A stretch of DNA of 64,000 bases. Origin: Amblyornis subalaris. Its lineage: Eukaryota > Chordata > Aves > Passeriformes > Ptilonorhynchidae. The stretch spans positions 62,653 through 126,652 of the forward strand of contig JACAXG010000309.1 in NCBI GenBank assembly GCA_018881555.1, written 5' to 3'. Shown here piece by piece: positions 1 to 10,954 of this stretch (the first letter of the stretch is position 1; each line of letters opens with the position of its first letter). A model generated the notes under the pieces. That model saw nothing but the letters and a program-made list of their open reading frames with translations, ran no database searches and was not told the origin of the DNA. Made by a program: the position numbers and the translations under genes.

Positions 1-381
1 CACACTTGGGGGATCAGATATGTTACAGGTATACCACTGTCTCTCACAGGTCAAGCCATAGTGGAAAGGGCACATTACACATTGAAAAACATGTTGCAGA
101 AACAAAAAAGGGGGAACCCAGTAGGTATGCTCCCTCAAGAGCAGCTTGACAAAGCAACCTATGTTTTAAATTTTTTAAATCTCTCCACAAGAGATGACTT
201 AACAGCCTATCAAAGATGCCTAGGTCAGACCGCTGATAGAGAAGGAGTTCACCCAGAAGTCACATACAAAGATGTACACAGCGGTCAGTGGAAAGGTCCA
301 GTTCCACTGTTAGCTTGGGGAAGAGGTTATGAATGTGACTGCCATCAAGTGTCGGAAGGAAGAATCACATTCGTCCCCTAA
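1..381 (+). pseudogene. pol: Integrase C-terminal fragment, class II ERV (ERV1)
   Basis: The frame is open from base 1 and ends at TAA 379-381. It carries the last catalytic glutamate region of a retroviral integrase (GQAIVERAHYTLK) and the C-terminal DNA-binding part with WKGPVPLLAWGRGYEC, the layout of beta- and alpharetroviral integrases. The N-terminal zinc domain and the two catalytic aspartates lie outside the window. The homologous part of provirus D (15300-16004, minus) has the same blocks, which supports the class II call. It is followed at once by env, so the two are joined through a deletion that removed the start of env. Confidence 0.8.
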
Positions 382-2154
382 CTTGGTGGGATCCAGAACG
401 TCCCCTCAGCAACAATGGGACAGAATGGGTAGGAGGAACTTGGCTTCCTCCCCTAGATCAGGATATTGTAAATACATATATTATTAATACTATGTTTGTT
501 ACTGATTTACCGCCTATATCTTTAATGTGGAATCAAACAAGTACCTCTTTACCTTTACCTTGTTCTAACTTTTCTATGCAATTACATTTAATCCATGTAC
601 ACTTGGAGACTGCAAGAAAATTGACTGCTATTACATTGCCAGCCATTCTGTCTACCTCCAACAAATCTGTGAATGCCGCTCCACCGCATTTCCCCAAATG
701 CCGTTTCACACCCATTTCCAATATACGACATTTGGAATGGACATCATGTATAGGACAATGGCCACAACAACAATTCTTACAGTATGGGAGGGTAATTGAT
801 TGGGGACCACATGGTAACTTTAGAGAAAATGGCACCAATTTGAACATTTTCCCATCTCAAACGACAAATCACAATATTGTTTGGCATGATGGTGGGATGG
901 CTGGATCATTAATTCAATATTATTTAGGTAATAATCAGTCCCATGTGTACAAAAATCTGTGGAAAATGTTGTTACCTGCTTTTGGCAATAAGATATACCA
1001 AGTAAAATTAGGTAGGAATGCTACAATTGTTAATGCTGCTAGAAGATCAATTACTAATAACTTGTACTTCACACCCGTATGTCTTTGCTTTAGCTACTAA
1101 TTTTTCGATAGATTATAGAAATGGTTTGTATTTTTTATCCGCTGATTCTTTTGTTTTCAAATCATGTGTAACCTATGAAGATATGCATAACTATTCTGTC
1201 CTTCCTCCATTTAGAAGAAGATCTGAAATTTGGGTACCTGTAAATCTAACTCAAGCTTGGGAAGGACAAAACAGCCTCTCACAACTAACCCGAATAATCC
1301 AAGAGGAAATCCGAACGAGTAAGAAGCGAAATCGCAGATTTCTGGGTTGGCTAATTTTTGCCATTATTTCTGCTGTGGTAGTATTAACTACAGCTTCTGT
1401 GGCTGTCACTGCCTTAACTCACTCCATTCAAACTGCCCACACTGTAAGGCAAGCTTTAACTAATGTCACAGACGGATTACAAGCACAAGAAAACATTGAT
1501 AGAGAAATAATGGCCAGATTTGACACCCTGGAAAGTGCTCTTTTATGGCTAGGCGATAGAGTTGAGGCCCAAAAAACTCGTCTATCCTTACACTGTGATT
1601 GGGAACATATCCATAATTCTTTATGTTTCACTCCTCTTCCATTGAATGACACAGAACAGAATTGGGAATCAGTTAAGAACTGCCTCCAAGGAGTGTTTGA
1701 TAAAACCTTGCAACAGAATATTCAGTCACTTCACAGTCAATTGAAGGATCAAATTAAAACCTTACAAAATCTGCAGGAACAAAAAATATTAACAGATCTG
1801 AAAAATTGTCTCTCTCGGCTGAATCAGAAAAATTGGTTTTCAGGAATAAACTTGAGAGTTTGGGTTTTCATTGGACTAGGTTGTCTAGCAATGATATCCT
1901 TTTTAATCTTCTGTCTTGTCCTTTTCAACATAATCAGAGCTGTTAAAAGCACACAAAAACAAGTCATGGTTACTCTAGCTTTATCTATGAACCCGATAAA
2001 AACAAGTGGGGGAGATGTGGGATTACACAAGAAGACTGAAGCGACTCCCTACTGTGAAGCCACCTACTGTGAAGCCATCTCCTACTGTCAAGGATGCTTA
2101 TCTCACAGAAACCTGAAGGCAGGAAGAATATTCTGCTCTGCTAGGCCTGACTGA
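381..2154 (+). pseudogene. env: Betaretrovirus-like envelope, frameshifted
   Basis: The SU part reads open from about 381 to 1100, and the rest reads in another frame from 1018 to 2154, so there is a single frameshift near 1075. A basic cleavage site (KKRNRR, about 1322-1339) precedes a hydrophobic fusion peptide (FLGWLIFAIISAVVVL). A heptad-rich ectodomain follows with a CDW...SLC disulfide loop and no CX6CC motif, then a membrane anchor (VWVFIGLGCLAMISFLIFC, about 1858-1915) and a short tail. This is the layout of class II (HERV-K/MMTV-type) transmembrane subunits. The N-terminal signal peptide is missing. The frame runs past the start of the 3' LTR at 2016. In a live virus the product would be the surface spike; here it is broken. 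Confidence 0.8.
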
Positions 2155-2532
2155 TAANCAAAACAGCCTCTCACAACTAACCCGAATAATCCAAGAGGAA
2201 ATCCAAACGAGTAAGAAGCAAAAAGTGAAAAGCCACCCCCTACTGTGAAGCCACCTACTGTGAAGCCATCCCCTACTGTGAAGCCATCTCCTACTATCAA
2301 GGATGCTTATCTCACAGAAACCTGAAGGCAGGAAGAATATTCTGCTCTGCTAGGCCTGGCTCTGATAAGAAAACCAACAGATGGTCAGCCGATGGATTTT
2401 ATTAGGGGACCTGGCGCTGGCCTTTGAAGAACTGCTGAAAATAGCCTGTTATACTGTATAAATACTGACTTGATTCTGCAAAATACAGATTCACTTGCTC
2501 TCAGCCTGTCTCTCTCACATTCATATGCCACA
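2016..2532 (+). mobile_element. 3' LTR of ERV1 (family P), internally rearranged
   Basis: The LTR starts TGTGGGATTACAC just after a purine tract and ends ...ATGCCACA. It is homologous to the reversed solo copy at 3759-4098, including TATA-like and U5 parts (CAGATTCACTTGCTCTCAG). The order is disturbed: LTR sequence 2016-2157, one N at 2158, then a copy of env bases 1267-1330 at 2159-2222, then LTR sequence again with a second copy of the stretch from GAAGCCACC to TAGGCCTG. It is either a template-switch product or an assembly join. Confidence 0.7.
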
Positions 2533-3758
2533 GTAGATGGAGTCTGCTTAATTTTCTCAGACTTAAAGAGTATCAAATCTCTCAACAGAAAGCCCAGGGG
2601 GTCCAGTCTTAGGTGACTTACCTCAGGTTCGTCATCTCGGGAGGACGACGAGAACTCAAACAAGAACACAAAGAAGCAATCAGCCAGACTCCAAGACCAG
2701 AGACGGTAAAAGAACTCAGAACTTTTTAGGCATGACAGGTTGGTGCAGATTATAGATTTATAACTATGGACTTCTAGTAAAGCCACTGTATGAAGTATTA
2801 AGAGAAGTCACCAAGTTGCTGAACCAGAATAGAGAAGCACAAAGGGAATTCAAACAGCTTAAAAAGGAACTTATGAGAGCTCCTGCCCTTGGTGTTCCTG
2901 ATTTGTCTAAACTATTCTGGCTGTTTTCTCATGAGAGACAAGGCATTGCCTTGGGAGTGTTAGCCCAGCAGCTAGGACCACACAGAAGGGTGGTCGCATA
3001 TTTGTCCAAATAGCTAAATGAAGTGAGCAAAGGCTGGCCAGGATGTTTGCAGGTGGTTGTGACAGTTATTTTTAACATTCAAGAAGCTCACAAATTTACC
3101 CTAGGACAGAAAATGACTGTATTGGTTTCCCACACAGTCTCTGCAGTGCTGGAGCTGAAAGGAAGTCACTGGCTCTCCCCATCTCAGTTCCTGAAATACC
3201 AAGCTATACTGGTAGAACAGGATGATGTTTAAATTGTTACAACTAACATTGTGAATCCAGCATCTTTCCTCAGCGAGGCCACAGCCACACTGGAGCCAGT
3301 GACACACGACTGCTTGGAAACCATTGAAGCTGTTTACTCAAGCAGGCCTGATCTGAAAGAAGAACCCTTGGAGGACACTGAGAATTCCTGGTTCACAGGT
3401 GGAAGCAGCTTTGTAAAAACAGGGACACACAAGGCAGGAGACACGTTAAGCACTGGCTGTAAGATAATTTAAACAAAGCCATTACCTGCAGGGACATCTG
3501 CTCAAAAAGCAGAACTAATTGCCTTAACACGAGCTCTGGAATTGGTCGAAGGAAAGAAGATCAATATCTGGACAAACTCTAAATATGCTTTTTGAGTAGT
3601 GCATGCTCATGGAGCTGTCTGGAATGAAAGGGGATTGCTTACAGCCCAAGGTAAGCAAATCAAGTACCCTGAAGAAACGTTGTGACTATTAGAAGTAGTA
3701 AATTTTTCGGAGCAAGTGGCAATCATGCATTGCAGAGGACATCAAAAAGGTAACACTG
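2533..3758 (+). pseudogene. pol: Gammaretrovirus-like pol: RT end, connection, RNase H
   Basis: Translation gives the RT thumb and connection (LLNFLRLKEYQIS, then FLGMTGWCRL), the connection (ALGVPDLSKLFWLFSHE, LNEVSKGWPGCL) and RNase H up to MHCRGHQKG. It has many in-frame stops (for example 3011-3013, 3230-3232, 3470-3472). RNase H is chemically dead on paper: the first catalytic Asp is Gly (WFTGGSSF) and the third is Asn (IWTNSKYAF), while the Glu in KAELIAL is kept. Its 5' end is cut by ERV1 and its 3' end by LTR J. It is closest to the pol of A and G in this window. Confidence 0.85.
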
Positions 3759-4098
3759 TGTGGCCTATGAAATGCGAGACAGTCTGAGAGCAAGTGAATC
3801 TGTATTTCGAAAAATGGAGTCAGCTTATATACAGTAAAATTTGCTATGTTCAGCAGAACTTCAAAAGCCAGTTCCCGTAAACCTTGTATATTCTGCTGTT
3901 AGCTTTCTTATCAGAGCCTAGGTTAGCCGAATGTTTTTCTTGCCCTCAGGCTTTTGTGTGATAAGCACCCCTGATAACAGCAGATGTCTTCACAATAGGA
4001 GGTGTCTCCAAGGTCTTATCGCCGGTGATAACTTCACAGTGGAGGGTGATTAGGAGCTGATAGCTTCAGTCTTCCTGTGCAATTCCACATCTCTCACA
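3759..4098 (-). mobile_element. Solo LTR, family P, reversed
   Basis: This is the reverse complement of the LTR at 2016-2532, 340 bp long with TG...CA ends. The 6-bp TSD acactg is present at 3753-3758 and 4099-4104, as expected for alpha- or betaretroviral integrases. It landed at the junction between the dead pol and LTR J. Confidence 0.85.
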
Positions 4099-4104
4099 AC
4101 ACTG

Positions 4105-4310
4105 TGTCATGGAATGGGTGTAACCAAGCTATGTATTCTATACCCATCTACATTACTCCTGATGAACTGTTAATGGTCAGTTGTTTGCAACCCTTCGAGG
4201 CAGGGTAATGTTTCTTTTTTTCACATCAATGACTCAGCCCTGATAACTCCCTCCAGGGTAGCACCAACAGAGTTAGATCCACCCTGAGGAGGCCATCTCT
4301 GCTAATGGGC
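4105..4310 (+). mobile_element. LTR J copy 2, first part
   Basis: It is homologous to the reverse complement of the LTR at 31612-32378 (shared GGGTGTAACCAA, CTGATGAACTGT and TCTCTGCTAATGGGC). It is interrupted at 4310 by LTR O and resumes at 11817. Confidence 0.75.
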
Positions 4311-4782
4311 TGATGTCTGTATAGCCTGTGTCAAAGTTAGAAGATGCTTATATAACCTGAATTATAACTTTCTATCTGAATTTTAACTTTTTTATACCTA
4401 TATAACCTGAATATACCTATATAACCTGAATATACCTATATACCCTGAATTAGCTTTTTATACCTATATCATAACTTTCTATACAATGTAATAGTCAGTA
4501 TGTAATTAATTAGTTGCTTAGTGCTTAAATAAGCAGAAACTCACCAGGTGCATAGTTTCAAGACAGACAAATAAAGCTATAAATTAGTCAAGTATAGCTA
4601 TACTAGAAAGCTACAGGACGTACTGATGAAAAGCTGGCAGAGATAAAATGAAAGAATTCAGACCGTTTGGATACAGAAAGGACTATTTCACCATAACTGT
4701 GCGTGCTCTGAAGACAAAGCTGAAAAGTTCAGAGGCGAGGAAGACCTTGAGTCTTCATCAGAGAAGACCCCCAAGACCACCT
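4311..4782 (+). mobile_element. Solo LTR O, first part
   Basis: It starts TGATGTCTG, and the second part at 11542-11812 ends CGGGCATCA. The 4-bp TSD gggc is at 4307-4310 and 11813-11816, fitting a gammaretrovirus-like integrase. The part is AT-rich and holds a 19-bp minisatellite. Provirus A is inserted in it with TSD acct. Confidence 0.75.
4393..4449 (+). repeat. 19-bp AT-rich minisatellite inside LTR O
   Basis: Three tandem copies of TATACCTATATAACCTGAA lie at 4393, 4412 and 4431; the last has one change. Similar degenerate TATATAACCTGAA units flank it. It was probably made by slippage within the U3 of the LTR. Confidence 0.9.
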
Positions 4783-5956
4783 TGATATAAGGGGGTTAAG
4801 GGCTCACCTGCAGAACCATATACACCTGCAGGAGCTGTGCTGTTTGCTAGACAATATATTGCTGCTCTTCCTGCCCTTGCCTGAGTCGGGCCGGACCTGC
4901 GGCCTCCTGGGTTCTCAGCCCTCCGAAGCAGCGACGAATGAATTACCTGAGGTTCGAGGCCTCAGTGGTCTGGTCTCACAGCTTTTACAACAGGCAGATT
5001 CGTTAAGGCAGCAGCGAAGGCAAAAGGATGAAAGAATTGGACCTCTGCAACTATATTCCAAGTTTTGTTTTCTCTGCCGACGAGGCAGGGTGAACAAAGC
5101 TTGAAGGGAAGTTAGCAGAGACAACTTCTCGCTTTGTCTCTGCCGCTTTAAGGGGTAGGGATAACAAAGTGTAGCCAATCAAGGTAGAGATACATGAGAG
5201 AAAACCAATGAAACATCTCAGGGGAGGAACAAATTTAAACGGACTAATAACAATATAGTTAGAGGGAATTTCAAATCAAGCTAACCTGTTACAAAGCTTA
5301 AGGTTCTATGACGGAGGAGAAAGCATAAAGTAAATGCATGTAGCTATGCTGCTGATTCCTCCTTTGCTCCACCTTCAGGGACAGAGTCCTGCAATGGAAA
5401 GTCCACCCATTCCGAGCCCCCTTCACAGAGCCTGGACTGCACCATAGCTACAATATATTGTTCGCTTAGCTTAATTGTGCTTGCTAAGGCCGAACAAGGG
5501 AGGAGGCCAAACTATTGATAGAATGAAGGAACCGTGGCTCGGTTTCCTGCTCTCTGGACCCCTGAACTGGTTGGAACTAGCCATAAAGTTTGGACTGAGA
5601 CCAAGGGACCAGAGAGTATGCGCAAGGAGGCGAGGTGAAAAGTTCAACTCCGAGGAAGACTCGCTTACTTCATCTTGGGACCCCTGCCCACGACCACCAG
5701 GAGGCACTGTGCAAGCGCAAGCACATGGAAATGATGTCAGAGCTCATTATCATGGGAAGCAGGAATAGATTATGCATATGTATAGGCATATCCGAGAACC
5801 CTAATACATAGTAATGTTTTTAGGAAATAAATATAGAGAGCTTTTTTGCAGACGTTGCACATGCTTTAGAGGAATTATCCCCATGTGCTTGGCATGCTGG
5901 AATTAAACATACCTACTTTATAACTTTCGGGTTATAGAGTTATTATCCGTGCATCA
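4783..5956 (+). mobile_element. 5' LTR of provirus A, carrying an inserted LTR
   Basis: It starts TGATATAAGGG and ends GTGCATCA. Without the nested insertion (4860-5452 and one TSD copy) it is about 575 bp, against 583 bp for the 3' LTR; an 8-bp deletion near the start explains the difference. It contains an AATAAA signal near 5825 (GGAAATAAATATAG). Confidence 0.9.
4860..5452. mobile_element. Solo LTR Q, nested in the 5' LTR of A
   Basis: It is 593 bp, opening TGCTGCTC and closing GCTACA, with 6-bp TSD atatat at 4854-4859 and 5453-5458. Both strands read TG...CA, so orientation is open. CCAAT-type boxes near 5173 and 5208 and a TTTAAA near 5234 favour the plus strand. It has no relative elsewhere in the window. 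It must be younger than provirus A. Confidence 0.85.
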
Positions 5957-5959
5957 TTT

Positions 5960-5977
5960 TGGTGAGCCAGCCAGGAG
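5960..5977 (+). other. Primer-binding site, tRNA-Arg type
   Basis: TGGTGAGCCAGCCAGGAG lies three bases after the LTR end. It matches the complement of the 3' end of vertebrate tRNA-Arg(ACG), as I recall it, with one C-to-T change at a CpG. It would prime minus-strand DNA synthesis. Confidence 0.7.
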
Positions 5978-6384
5978 GGGCTCTGTTCAGCTTGTGGGAT
6001 TGACTGAGGGGGGGAGATCCTCTGCCTGTGCCCGGGTCCTTATTCCCTGGAGGAATTCCCCCTCTCGGTTCGCTCACCACGGGGACAGATCAACAACCTG
6101 TTGCTGCAACTAAGGACAAACGGTATGTTTGGAATCTAGGGTATGTTTGGAATTTAGAGTATCGCGGTTAGGGCTGCTGGTAAATCGCTCAGAGACGTCT
6201 AAGCGTACAGCATTTTCCCTGGTTTTTTTGGGGTAGGTGAGGCTTGCAAGCATCTGGCTCTGAGAGCCAGGGGCGGGATTCACAGGCTCGGAGAGCCGGC
6301 AAAAAGAACTCACTGGCTAAGGAAGCCGGCGGGAGTTCAAGGAGTTTTTTTCTAAGGGGTTTTGCTGCACTCTGGTTTCAGGCA

Positions 6385-6394
6385 GAGGGTAAGT
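6385..6394 (+). promoter_or_regulatory. Probable splice donor in the leader of A
   Basis: The sequence GAGG/GTAAGTGA, cut after 6388, is a near-perfect 5' splice site in the untranslated leader. This is where retroviruses place the donor for spliced env RNA. No acceptor before env was fixed with confidence. Confidence 0.6.
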
Positions 6395-6461
6395 GAAACT
6401 CCTGAAATACTACCTCAATACACATCGCGGTGTGTTAAGATTTGTGTTGATTGGTGTGTGT

Positions 6462-6698
6462 ATGAGTGTGTTTGGTGAGTTTAAAGATGTTTTATGTTTT
6501 AATTGTAAGGACACTTGTAAAGCTTGGGTTTTATGTGAGTGTGCCTGCTATAACAAGAGATGGTATTGTATAAATTTTAGAAAAAGCAAGTGGTGTTTTA
6601 TATGTGAAAGACCTGAAATTAGACATCGGCGTGAGATAGCTGAGTTGAAAAGTGGAGGACTTAGTGACAGGCGGTTGCTTATTTTTCTAAGCAACTAG
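6462..6698 (+). CDS. Cysteine-rich leader ORF, unknown
   Basis: A 78-codon frame begins at ATG 6462, downstream of the splice donor and before the pol deletion junction. It encodes nine cysteines in about 37 residues (LCFNCKDTCKAWVLCECAC, then WYC, WCFIC) and a basic end. The spacing does not match the retroviral CCHC knuckle. The last codons overlap the start of the residual pol. It may be a chance frame in the leader, a remnant of the lost gag side, or an accessory frame. I do not recognise it. Confidence 0.2.
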   Translation: MSVFGEFKDVLCFNCKDTCKAWVLCECACYNKRWYCINFRKSKWCFICERPEIRHRREIAELKSGGLSDRRLLIFLSN

Positions 6699-8678
6699 AC
6701 ACAGCAACTAAGGGATGGCCTGGATGCCTCAGAGCTGTTGCAGCAGTCGTGCTAAATATTCAGGAAGCACGCAAATTTACTTTGGGACAGAAAATGACTG
6801 TGTTAGTGTCCCACACAGTGTCTGCAGTGCTGGAAGTGAAAGGCGGGCACTGGCTCTCCCCACAAAGGTTTCTGAAATACCAAGCCATCATGATGGAACA
6901 AGATGATGTAGAAATAGTGGTAACTAACATTGTCAACCCAGCTTCTTTTCTCAGCAGAAATAAAGGGGAGCCGGTACACCACGATTACCTGGAGACCATT
7001 GAAGCCACATACTCCAGTCAGCCTGATCTGGATACCCCTTTAGATGATGCAGAGACCTGGTTCACTGATGGAAGCAGCTACGTCATCAGCAGAAAAACGA
7101 CATGCTGGGTATGCTGTTAGCACCTGCCGAGAGGTAATAGAGTCAGGACCTTTACCAACAAATACCTCTGCACGGAAGGCTGAAATAATTAACTTGTGCC
7201 CTAGAAATGGCAAAAGGCAAAAAGATTAACATCTATACAGACTCAAGGTACACATTCGGAGTTGTACATGCACATGGGGCCATATGGAAAGAACGAGGAC
7301 TGTTGAATTCACAGGGGAAGAATATCAAACATGCACAAGAAATACTGCGACTACTGGAAGCAGTCCAACTACCCGAGAAGGTGGCAATTATGCACATTAA
7401 AGCTCACCAAAAGGTGAGCTCAGAATTGGAAGAAGGGAATGAGCTGGCGGACAGAGAGGCAAAAGAGGCAGCGAAAGGTGAGGTGACAACTGAAGGGGCT
7501 TTAATTCCAGATGGACAGATTTCCTTAGAAGGTAAGCCAGTTTATAATAAGGAAGACAAGAAATTGATCACAGATCAAGAAGGAACATACAATGAGGAAG
7601 GGTGGGCCATTACTGCACAAGGGAAGTTGATCGTTCCCTCTCACCTATTATGGTCACAGGTTAGGGAGGAACATCAGAAAACACCCTGGGGAGTCGATGC
7701 TTTATATAATTATTTAATTGAAAGAATTATTGCCAGGAATCTATATGCTACCATCAAGCAGGTAACTCAGCAATGTGACCTTTGCCTCCAGACTAACCCC
7801 AAAAACACCCCCAAGCCAAAATTGGGTCAAATTGGGAAAGGAAATGGACCTGGGCAAGAATGGCAAATTGATTTTTCGGAACTTCCAAGAAAAGGGGGGT
7901 ATTGATATTTGTTGGTACTAACAGATACCTTTTCAGGCTGGCCAGAAGCCTTCCCCACTAGAACAGCAAAAGCCAGAGAAGTAACTAGAATATTGCTGCA
8001 GGAAATAATACCACGCTTTGGAGTTCCAGCCACGATGTCCTCAGATAGGGGACCACACTTTATCTCAAAGGCGGTACAACAAATTAGCCATCATTTGGGT
8101 ATAGATTGGCAGCTCCACACCCCCATCATCCTCAGTCAAGTGGTCAAGTGGAGAAAATGAATCACTTGATCAAACAACAAATTGTGAAGCTAGGACAAGA
8201 AACCAACCTAGCTTGGCCCCAGTCTCTCCCACTTGCTTTGTTACGCATCAGAACCAAACCAAGAGCCAAAGAGGGACTAAGCCCTTTTGAAATGCTCTAT
8301 GGGAGACCGTATGGGGTGCAGAAAAGAATGTCCACTCAAATTGGGGAAGAAATGATGACCAATTACATGATAGCATTAAGCAAACAACTTAGAAAAATTG
8401 AAAAACACGTGGCTGGAACCCGAAGTCGGGGGCTAGATGGACCTGTACATAATATACAGCCTGGAGATTACATATATGTAAAGTCTCTTGCAGAAAAAAC
8501 TCTGGAACCACAGTGGGAAGGGCCGTTCCAAGTACTTCTCACCTCCTTTACTGCAATCAAAATCAAGGAGCAGAATGCCTGGATTCATCACACTCGAGTA
8601 AAGAAGGCTCCAGAGGCCCCTTGGAGAGTGACTCCTGGTGGTAACGAGCTGAAATTGAAGTTTACCAGGGCAAAATGA
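6668..8678 (+). pseudogene. pol: Pol of A: connection, RNase H, integrase
   Basis: It opens at QAVAYFSKQLD, in the connection domain, directly after the deletion. RNase H keeps WFTDGSSY and YTDSRYTF, but the frame changes between about 7110 and 7207. Integrase has a damaged zinc domain (HQKTP, where the second His is Pro; CDLC is kept), then D in WQIDF, D in SSDRG and E in GQVEKMN. A TGA at 7903-7905 and a frameshift near 8125 split it. The C-terminal domain ends with IHHTRVKKAPEAPW. The stop codon overlaps the env ATG (ATGA at 8675). Broken, with no RT. Confidence 0.9.
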
Positions 8679-10903
8679 AAACTATTTTTCTCACAGTTGT
8701 GCTCATAACTCTGGGATGGGAGGTTGCTTATGGACAAGGAGACATCTGGTCCCAAGGAGGAATAACATTTGGGACCCCAGACAAAGCGAAGACACTGTTC
8801 CCACATTGGAATATAACCCTCCAAGCTGTAGTTTTGCAAAATCGGCTACTATATAGAAAAGATAAATGGGGAATTATTGATAGCATTAAGGAATCATATT
8901 TTTACACCACTGCAGAAGTGTTGCCAGATAGCCCATATTACCTTAATGGCACTAAAGGACTAACTAATGTAGGATGCCGAGCATTTGCAACTCGAATAAG
9001 ACGAGAAGGGGACACAAACCAACAAGATGCAATTCAACATAGTAGACCCACAGGGATAGTTATGGAAGTCTATCAAGGAAAAGGATCATGGAAATACCAA
9101 CCCTGTGTAAACACCACTGCACCCAATCAGTATGGCCCAGTATGCTAGTTGAATTTTACAGCAAATCATACAAGGTTGGTGAGATGTGGTGTAAAGTTCA
9201 GGGCTGGCACAGACTGGGGATTTACTTTTGAACTTCAAATTCTATCAAAGTCTCCTGTAAGCACTACCACCCAGGCCCGAATAACCCACGCCACACAAAC
9301 CACACCACCTGAGCTGGAACTCAAAGTTTATGAAATCGGTCCCTATGTAATAAGGAACACTGGTCAACAGCAATTATTGTTTATCCCAGAATGGTCTCTT
9401 AAACGTGTTGAATTGTTAATGCAAACCAATATTTCCGAAATTCAGCCAGCATGCTCTCCTCTCTTAAAAATATCCTTTAAAGGATGGACAGCCTGGCTAC
9501 GGAAACAGGTATTTTCCTTCTGGAGCAAAACACGAAGAGAGTTAACCAGAGTGCTAGGGACAGGATTGGGAGTGCTAAATGGAACTGATTCAGAAATATT
9601 AATGAATAAATTTGCTACAGCCATTACTGACTTGACAAAACTAAAACAACCCTTACAATCTTCTTTATTAGCATTAGGAACTGGCCAGTGGCAAATTTCA
9701 AAGGTATTACCAAAATGGGAAAAAGCAGAAGGACAGGACCATAAATTAATAATAGATGCACTTGGTAAAGTCCAGGATAATGTCTCCCTAGCTCTTAGTT
9801 GTATACAGGCACAACTGTGGATGCAGTCAGTAGCCGCCTTAGTAATAAGAGAGGAAAGTGAAGGTGCTTTCCCCATTGAAATTCGAATGGCTATCTGGGA
9901 CAATGCCACTGACCTAGAAAGGAAGCTCCAATCTTGGTGGACCCTAGTAAATTTTACCTATGACCCTATTGTTAACACAGCTACAGGCTTTGTGCTTACT
10001 ATACGAAATGCCACAACCTATGTCATTCATCCCATTATTGCATTAGGATTGAATCATGAGGGAACGGTGCTTTATCCCTCTGAACATAGAGCATGGGCCC
10101 GGATGGTAGATAAGAGATGGCAGACTGTAAACTTGGAATCCTGTGTTACTCGAGAGCAGCAAGGGTTTATTTGTGAAACTAATACAATTGATGCCAAGGA
10201 CATATGTCTTGACGTTGAGCAAGGCATTTGTCACTTCAAAGTCCATCCAGACACTAGTCAAAAGACTGTACTTGTATATATTGGCCAAGGTTGTGTATAT
10301 TTAAGGACCGCTTGTGCCTTTGTGAGGATAGATGATAACAACGTACCCATGGCTGTTAAGAATCATTCAAATTTTTGTATTTGTAATTTTGTTAAGATTA
10401 TTGGGTGTGACTTTTCGTATTTAGCACCAGTTGTATCCCACCAGCTGATAAAGTCCAATTATACAATGTATCACAAATTATCACCCACACCTATTGGAAT
10501 GGACCTCACATTAGTGAGGCAATTAGTGAAACATCCAGACTTAGTCAAAATTTTGGAAGAAATCCAAGAAAGTGGAAAAAAAACTTTAATTGCCACTCAT
10601 CATGATACTGAAAAAATAAGCAGAGTCTTACAAAGGGTAAGACAAGATACAAGTCATCACTGGTGGGATGTGCTTTTTGGATGGTCACCTACTGCAACTG
10701 GTCCTCTAAATGCGTTGTGTCACCCCATTATTGTTCTTCTAATACTGGTTAGTATTAGTCTTGTTTTGTGTATTATTTTGGTAGTGTGGAACTGGAGGAT
10801 GTTACAACGAGTAGCAATTTTGACCTCTTTGTCAAATGTACGTGGCAAAGCACTGAGAGATACTTCTCGTAGAAGCTTGTTAGAAGAAGAATCTGTATAT
10901 TAG
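8675..10903 (+). pseudogene. env: Env of A: large atypical envelope, one internal stop
   Basis: ATG 8675 starts a signal peptide (KTIFLTVVLITLGWEVAYG). The frame runs about 740 codons, with a single TAG at 9146-9148. More than ten N-glycosylation sequons are visible. A basic site (KTRRELTR, about 9526-9549) is followed by a glycine-rich fusion-peptide-like stretch (VLGTGLGVLNG). A very long ectodomain of about 380 residues separates it from a C-terminal anchor (HPIIVLLILVSISLVLCIIL). Neither a CX6CC motif nor a CXXC in SU was found, unlike typical gammaretroviral Env. The size of the TM part recalls spumavirus Env. A fragment of the same type lies at 47976-49298. It is recognised as an Env by position and architecture only. 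Confidence 0.8.
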
Positions 10904-10940
10904 AAATCAGCCTGTTAGTAAAAGAATTTACTTAGATTTT

Positions 10941-10954
10941 AGAAAAGGGGGGAC
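10941..10954 (+). other. Polypurine tract of provirus A
   Basis: AGAAAAGGGGGGAC directly abuts the 3' LTR. It would prime plus-strand synthesis. Confidence 0.85.

Noticed and set aside
4393..4449. Possible CRISPR-like array
   Set aside because: The 19-bp units are directly adjacent without spacers and lie in an LTR of a vertebrate genome.
5475..5768. A 97-codon ORF repeated almost exactly at 11056-11349
   Set aside because: Both lie in the LTRs of provirus A. The repetition reflects the paired LTRs, not protein conservation.
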